NCBI GenBank assembly: GCA_010027295.1
Contig: RGVM01000031.1
Coordinates: forward strand, 1 to 11,990
Reading direction: 5' to 3'
From: Chitinophagia bacterium
GTDB lineage: Bacteria > Bacteroidota > Bacteroidia > Chitinophagales > Chitinophagaceae
DNA: 11,990 nt
Translations under genes and position numbers: made by a program
Notes under the pieces: generated by a model
The model's database searches: none
What the model was told of the DNA's origin: nothing
Seen by the model: the letters and a program-made list of their open reading frames with translations, nothing else
Shown here: positions 7,857 through 11,990 of the stretch, piece after piece
Position numbering within the stretch: position 1 is the first letter of the stretch
How the letters are laid out: every line of letters begins with the position of its first letter

Positions 7857-7864
7857 CAAAGGTA
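7857..7864 (-). promoter_or_regulatory. Candidate promoter -7 element of mqnE
   Basis: Minus strand TACCTTTG, identical to the rpe element and a perfect TAnnTTTG match, ending 16 bases before the mqnE ATG. A TTG (7890-7892 on the minus strand) lies 25 bases further upstream, slightly long for a -33 box. A separate promoter fits the 98-base gap after the transporter gene. Confidence 0.5.
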
Positions 7865-7924
7865 CGATGCCGAGGCTCATGGGTGCGGTCAAAGAGATAC
7901 ACCGGGCTGTCCGCCCGCCCGCCG

Positions 7925-7938
7925 TCCGCCCTGGCGGA
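7925..7938 (-). terminator. GC-rich hairpin abutting the nucleoside transporter stop codon
   Basis: On the minus strand TCCGCC-AG-GGCGGA is a perfect six-base inverted repeat beginning at the base after the transporter TGA. A five-base stem with a four-base loop is sterically possible. No T run follows, so it may stabilise the 3' end or weakly terminate. Confidence 0.35.
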
Positions 7939-9243
7939 TCAGGATACCGCCCCGGCGATACAGGCGCACATCAGGCAGGCGATGGTGCCCCCTATGAGCG
8001 CCTTGAAGCCTAGCTCTGTGAGGTTGCGCCGCTGGTTGGGGGCGAGCTGGCTGATGCCGCCGATCTGGATGCCGATGCTGGCGAAGTTGGCGAAGCCGCA
8101 GAGGGCGTAGGTGGTGATGAGGATGGACTTCGGGTCTGAAATCAGTCCGGACTCCTTCATGCGGCTGAAGCTGATATAGGCCTGGAACTCGTTGATGACG
8201 GTCTTTTCACCGAGCAGCTGGCCCACTTGCACGATCTCGCGGCCGTCCACGCCGATCATCCACGCGATCGGGGAGAAGAGGTATCCCAGCAGCATCTGGA
8301 AGGAGAGCCCGTCGTACCGGCCGGCGCTGATCCGCTGGATGTCGTCGTTGATGCCGAGGTGGTAGCCGACGGAGCCGAGGATCCAGTTGAGGACGTACAT
8401 GAAGGCGGTGAAGACAATCAGCATGGCGCCCACGTTGACGGCCAGCCGGAGGCCGTCGGTCGTGCCGAGGGAGATGGCATCGAGGGCGTTGTCGCCCAGC
8501 CGCTCGCGGCTGACCTCTATCCTCCGCTCCACCGGGTCCGTCTGCGGGAAGAGCATCTTGGCGCAGACGATGGCGGCAGGTGCGCTCATGATCGACTGGC
8601 TCAGCAGGTGCAGGGCGAAGTACTTCTGCTGCACGACGTCGGCGCCGCCCAGGAAGCCGACATAGGCGGCCAGCACGCTCCCGGCCGTATTGGCCATCCC
8701 CCCCACCATAATACAGAGGATCTCGCTGCGGTTCATCCGCTCCAGGAAGGGCCGTATCATGATCGGCGCCTCGGTCTGGCCGAGGAAGATGTTGGCGGCG
8801 GTGGATACGCTCTCGGCCCCTGAAATGCGCAGCCGGCTCAGCAGCATCGCAAAGAACCTGACGACGGCCTGGAGGATGCCGAGATAATACAAGAGCGCCG
8901 ACAGCGCCGAGAAGAAGATGATGTTGGGAAGCACCTGCACGCCGAACACGTAGGCCCAGCTGCCGCTGGCGTCGGCGAGGTTGCCGAAGATGAACTCGAT
9001 GCCCTTGTGCGCCAGGTTGATCAGCTCCACGAACTTCTCCGAACACCACTGGATGAAGATGCGGAAGATGTTGTACCGTCCCTCCGAGAGCACGCCCAGC
9101 GCGAAGGCGGCTTGCGCCAGGACACCCAGTCCCACGAGCCGCCAGTTGATGGCCTTCCGGTTGTTGCTGAGGACGTAGCAGAGCGTCAGCAGGAAGACCA
9201 TGCCGAGGGTGCCCCTGCCGAGATTGCCGATGACGGAGTGCAT
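7939..9243 (-). CDS. Concentrative nucleoside transporter (CNT family)
   Basis: Inner-membrane symporter taking up nucleosides with Na+ or H+. At 434 residues it is the usual bacterial CNT length, highly hydrophobic throughout. Binding-site motifs of the family are intact: GQTEAP (155-160) in the first helical hairpin, NEFQAY (351-356) in the second repeat, and GFANFASIGI (383-392). Their Q/T/E, E, F, N and S residues match those contacting uridine in the structurally known Vibrio CNT. MANTAGSVLAAYVGFLGG (183-200) is also typical. The N-terminus, SRG-like NLGRGTLGMVFLL then LSNNRKAINWRLV, matches Bacteroidota members, supporting the ATG at 9243. It lies 77 bases downstream of the flippase gene on the same strand. 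No clear -7 element is visible, so read-through from upstream is possible. Nucleoside specificity (purine or pyrimidine) cannot be read from sequence. Confidence 0.95.
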   Translation of the reverse strand: MHSVIGNLGRGTLGMVFLLTLCYVLSNNRKAINWRLVGLGVLAQAAFALGVLSEGRYNIFRIFIQWCSEKFVELINLAHKGIEFIFGNLADASGSWAYVFGVQVLPNIIFFSALSALLYYLGILQAVVRFFAMLLSRLRISGAESVSTAANIFLGQTEAPIMIRPFLERMNRSEILCIMVGGMANTAGSVLAAYVGFLGGADVVQQKYFALHLLSQSIMSAPAAIVCAKMLFPQTDPVERRIEVSRERLGDNALDAISLGTTDGLRLAVNVGAMLIVFTAFMYVLNWILGSVGYHLGINDDIQRISAGRYDGLSFQMLLGYLFSPIAWMIGVDGREIVQVGQLLGEKTVINEFQAYISFSRMKESGLISDPKSILITTYALCGFANFASIGIQIGGISQLAPNQRRNLTELGFKALIGGTIACLMCACIAGAVS

Positions 9244-9320
9244 GAGGTTCGGGTTCGATGTCCGGCCAGACCGGTGACGGTAAGATAGCGCTTTTCACCT
9301 TTCCCCTTCGCCCCGGTCGT

Positions 9321-10835
9321 TCAGCTCTCCGCGGGTCCGCCTCCCCTGAGGCTGCGCAGGCGGGCGAGCAGGGTGCCTGCGACCTCGTGGATATCCTCCG
9401 ATATGCGCAGTTTCCAGACGGCCGCGCCGAAGAGGACGAGATAGGCGGTGGTGCGTACAGCGATGTCGACGAACATGTGGCCCGTGGCCGGTATCCAGTG
9501 GCAGGCGGCCAGCACGGCCAGCCCCACGGCGAGCAGCCCCAGGTGACGCCGCGAGAAGGGCTGTATCCGGAAGAAGCGCCAGATGAGCAGCGAACGCGCG
9601 AGGTTGAACACGACAAGGGCGACGAGGTTGCCATATGCGGGCCCCATCACGTCATATCGCCGGGTGAGCCAGTAGTTGAGGGGGATGGAGAGGGCCACCA
9701 GCAGCAGGTTTGTGAGGAAGTCGACGCGCCAGAACCTCGACAGCAATAGCACCTGCGTGTTGAGGCCTGTTGACAGGTCGGCCATCTTGCCGAGGCCGCT
9801 CACCACCACCAGCCAGGTGAGGGCGGCATAGCCATCGCCAAGATAGGCCGTCGCATCGCCTATGTTGAGCAGCACGACGGAGAAGATGGCCACGCCGGCC
9901 AGCATGAGGTTCAGCGAGGTCTTGCGGTACAGCCGCTCGATACGGGCCATGTCGCGCGTCTGCCATGCCTCGGCGATGAAGGGGGTGGAGATGGACACGA
10001 GGCTCCGCATCGGCACGTCCATCACGGTCACCAGGTAGGTGGCGATGGTGAAGACGGCGGCGTCGGCCAGTCCACCCGACGACTGGCTGGCCAGGATGAT
10101 GGTGTCGTTGGTCCGGGCGACGATGTTCAGGATCGCGCCCCCCAGCATGAAGAGTCCGAAGGAGGCCATCCTGCCCTTGAGGCGCCGGGTGACGCGACTG
10201 GGCCGCAGGTGCATCACAAGCCCTCCCATCCGTCCGATGGCGAATGCCAGCACGGCCACGAGCGGCAGGTACACCCAGGCATATAGGCGGATGAAGTCCT
10301 CGAAGCCGAGCCAGCCCGCGGCAAACGCCAGGATCATCAGGGTGGTGAGGATGCGGAAGCCGAACTCCTTGAGGGCGTTCGACAGCACGGTCCGTCGCCA
10401 GCTCCATGCATGGGCCTCCAGGATGGCGAACCCGACGAGGCTCACGGTGAGGGGGTATAGCAGCTCGAAGTATTCGATGAACAGCGGCGACCTCGCTCCG
10501 AACTTCCGGATGATAAGTGGCTTCAGGGTCGGTAGCAAGAGCGCCATCAGCAGGCATCCCGCGGCACCCAGGGCCAGGCTTAGGAAGGGCAGGTCGTTGC
10601 GGTCGGCCGGCAGCCGGGAGCGGTAGAAGGGAAAGAACCGGAGCGTCACGGGCACGGCGCCGAGCGTGCACACCGTGGCCATTACCATCGCCACGTCGAG
10701 CAGGATGCGCGTCAGGCCGATCTGCTCGGGCGAGAAGAAGCGAGGGAATAGCAGCAGGATGTTGACCGCGCCGATGGCGAAGCCCAGATAGATGAAGGCG
10801 CTCGATATGAGGCTCTGCCTACGTACGACGCCCAT
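9321..10835 (-). CDS. Polysaccharide/lipopolysaccharide flippase (MATE/Wzx-like superfamily)
   Basis: A 504-residue, strongly hydrophobic protein with roughly 12-14 membrane segments. It opens MGVVRRQSLISSAFIYLGFAIGAVN and continues LLLFPRFFSPEQIGLTRILLD, a pattern common to Bacteroidota oligosaccharide flippases. A polar pair inside a helix region (NIVARTNDTIILA) and the two-bundle layout fit the superfamily. The likely role is moving lipid-linked glycan units from the cytoplasmic to the periplasmic face of the inner membrane. Its start lies inside the upstream glycosyltransferase gene (17-base overlap), indicating translational coupling and a shared task. The C-terminal tail is cytoplasmic and basic. 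No motif allows a substrate to be named; a general MATE-type exporter is the less likely alternative. Confidence 0.82.
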   Translation of the reverse strand: MGVVRRQSLISSAFIYLGFAIGAVNILLLFPRFFSPEQIGLTRILLDVAMVMATVCTLGAVPVTLRFFPFYRSRLPADRNDLPFLSLALGAAGCLLMALLLPTLKPLIIRKFGARSPLFIEYFELLYPLTVSLVGFAILEAHAWSWRRTVLSNALKEFGFRILTTLMILAFAAGWLGFEDFIRLYAWVYLPLVAVLAFAIGRMGGLVMHLRPSRVTRRLKGRMASFGLFMLGGAILNIVARTNDTIILASQSSGGLADAAVFTIATYLVTVMDVPMRSLVSISTPFIAEAWQTRDMARIERLYRKTSLNLMLAGVAIFSVVLLNIGDATAYLGDGYAALTWLVVVSGLGKMADLSTGLNTQVLLLSRFWRVDFLTNLLLVALSIPLNYWLTRRYDVMGPAYGNLVALVVFNLARSLLIWRFFRIQPFSRRHLGLLAVGLAVLAACHWIPATGHMFVDIAVRTTAYLVLFGAAVWKLRISEDIHEVAGTLLARLRSLRGGGPAES

Positions 10836-11973
10836 GTTCGAGGATTAGTCGCAGCAGTGTCCCGCCGGCGTCGGGGTCATGCATTGCCAGGGCCCGTTCA
10901 TGTGCCTTCATGCCGATGGCGGACCACTCGTCGCGACGCTGCCAGGCGGCTTCCAGGGCGGCATCCAGCGCCCGTGTGTTGGCCCCGTCGGCCATGAAGC
11001 CCTCCACGCCGTCGGTGATCCATTCGGTATTCCCGCCCACATCCGTCGTCACCACCGGTCGCCCGCAAATCATCGCCTCCACCACGGACAGCGGCATCCC
11101 CTCGTTGAGTGAGGGCATGACCAGGATATGGTTGAGCGACCAGACGGTGCGGATGTCCGAGGCGGAACCCTCCATCACGACCCTCTCCGAGAGGCAGTAG
11201 AAGGCGATGAGGTCGCGTATGTGCGCTTCGTCGCTGCCGCTGCCATATATGTGCAGGCGCACCGGACGCGCCTTCCATCTGTCGTCGGAGAGTACTTCCA
11301 GCAACAGGTCGTGCCCCTTGTGGTTCACCAGGAGGTTGGCCACGATCGCGAGCCGCCAGCCATCCTCCGATGGGGGCATGGGCAGGGGCTCCAGCGAGCG
11401 CAGGTTCACGGGGTTGCGCACGACGGCCGCCCTCGGGATGCGTTGTACCAGGTGCCGTTCGGCGACGGTAAGGTTGCGGCGACTCACGAAAACCGCCAGC
11501 GAGGCATAGCCATAGACCTCCCGCAGGAAGGCGGCCTGCTCCCTGTCGATGGGGCGCGTGTACTCGATGTTGACCTGGTTGTTCAGGACCAGCGGTATGC
11601 CTGCCTTCCGCACCAGCCGGTACAGGGGCTTGTTGAGCAGCATCGCATAGCAGGCGCCGGTGAAGACGACGATGTCCGGACGCTCGGTCGCGATATGTCG
11701 GTATGGGTTCGAGAGCAGATTGAGGAGAAGGATGCGCGCCTTGTTCAGGATTCGCCGGTTCCGGCCCCAGGCCGGGTGGATGAAGCCCCGGTGGAGATGC
11801 ACGCGCGCGCCCGCCGCCTGCAGCCGTTGCAGCGGCTCCGAAGGCCGGTCGACCTTCAGCGCCGATATCACGACGCGGTGCCCCCCAGCCAGCGCCAGGT
11901 GCGCCGCCTCTGCCCAGAGGACTTCACTGCCGCCCCAGGGATCCTTGATGAAGGATACGAACGCGATGGTCAT
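10819..11973 (-). CDS. GT4-family glycosyltransferase
   Basis: Cytoplasmic GT-B-fold enzyme that transfers a sugar from a nucleotide sugar, probably onto a lipid-linked surface glycan. The 384 residues show the two Rossmann halves. The N-terminal acceptor half has the glycine loop WGGSE (13-17) and FTGACYAMLL. The C-terminal donor half has NHKGHD with K219, HIYGSGSDE (241-249) and the retaining GT4 signature NEGMPLSVVEAM, an E-x7-E pair at E291 and E299. DVGGNTEWI follows as usual. Donor and acceptor cannot be predicted. It overlaps the flippase start by 17 bases, and its ATG is part of an ATGA overlap with a probable upstream gene, so it sits inside a tightly packed polysaccharide operon. 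Nothing is missing relative to the family. Confidence 0.93.
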   Translation of the reverse strand: MTIAFVSFIKDPWGGSEVLWAEAAHLALAGGHRVVISALKVDRPSEPLQRLQAAGARVHLHRGFIHPAWGRNRRILNKARILLLNLLSNPYRHIATERPDIVVFTGACYAMLLNKPLYRLVRKAGIPLVLNNQVNIEYTRPIDREQAAFLREVYGYASLAVFVSRRNLTVAERHLVQRIPRAAVVRNPVNLRSLEPLPMPPSEDGWRLAIVANLLVNHKGHDLLLEVLSDDRWKARPVRLHIYGSGSDEAHIRDLIAFYCLSERVVMEGSASDIRTVWSLNHILVMPSLNEGMPLSVVEAMICGRPVVTTDVGGNTEWITDGVEGFMADGANTRALDAALEAAWQRRDEWSAIGMKAHERALAMHDPDAGGTLLRLILEHGRRT

Positions 11974-11990
11974 GGTTTCATGCCGTTGTT
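11970..11990 (-). CDS. Possible 3' end of an upstream gene in the polysaccharide operon
   Basis: On the minus strand the frame ending with TGA at 11970-11972 reads NNGMKP-stop, and the TGA overlaps the glycosyltransferase ATG as ATGA. Four-base overlaps of this kind are typical of coupled operon genes. Only six residues are visible, so the product is unknown and the call rests on arrangement alone. Confidence 0.3.
   Translation of the reverse strand, partial: NNGMKP

Noticed and set aside
8207..9634. 475-residue minus-strand frame across the transporter and flippase genes.
   Set aside because: It is an out-of-frame, Arg/Pro/His-rich reading of the CNT transporter and the flippase end, with no domain of its own.
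9652..10671. 339-residue minus-strand frame inside the flippase gene.
   Set aside because: It lies entirely within the flippase gene in another frame and lacks hydrophobic segments or motifs.

Overview
The window looks like chromosome from a fairly GC-rich member of the Bacteroidota. Four things point there: a TonB-dependent receptor with a carboxypeptidase-regulatory-like N-terminal domain, a short-chain-dehydrogenase-type L-threonine 3-dehydrogenase, a menaquinone gene of the futalosine route, and matches to the Bacteroidota promoter -7 element TAnnTTTG just upstream of several starts. I cannot name the genus. All genes but one are on the minus strand, so they are listed below in falling coordinates.

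Right end (11990-9321): a GT4-type glycosyltransferase and a polysaccharide flippase overlap by 17 bases. A probable further gene overlaps the glycosyltransferase start by an ATGA. This is the edge of a cell-surface polysaccharide cluster that continues off the window. Next comes a concentrative nucleoside transporter (9243-7939), then mqnE (7840-6714), the aminofutalosine synthase of menaquinone biosynthesis. As given, mqnE is broken by an apparent 13-base deletion at a conserved motif.

Middle (6567-4867): L-threonine 3-dehydrogenase is the only plus-strand gene. It is divergent from rpe (ribulose-phosphate 3-epimerase), and the two share a 96-base promoter interval.

Left half (4866-1): a 310-base non-coding stretch precedes an intact 727-residue polytopic membrane protein that resembles GT-C glycosyltransferases. 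Downstream lies a degraded homologue of it, with two in-frame TAG stops, one frameshift and no C-terminal domain. The window ends in the N-terminal 303 residues of a TonB-dependent receptor. The intact 727-residue gene and its upstream spacer are visibly poorer in GC than everything around them, while the broken homologue has the composition of the other neighbours. A natural reading is that a copy of different origin stands beside, and may have replaced, a native copy that is decaying.

I saw no tRNA, rRNA, CRISPR array, insertion sequence or phage gene. The genes are ordinary families. What deserves attention is the gene decay (the GT-C homologue and mqnE), the composition contrast, and some promoter spacings. 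I did not find a convincing undescribed multi-gene system.
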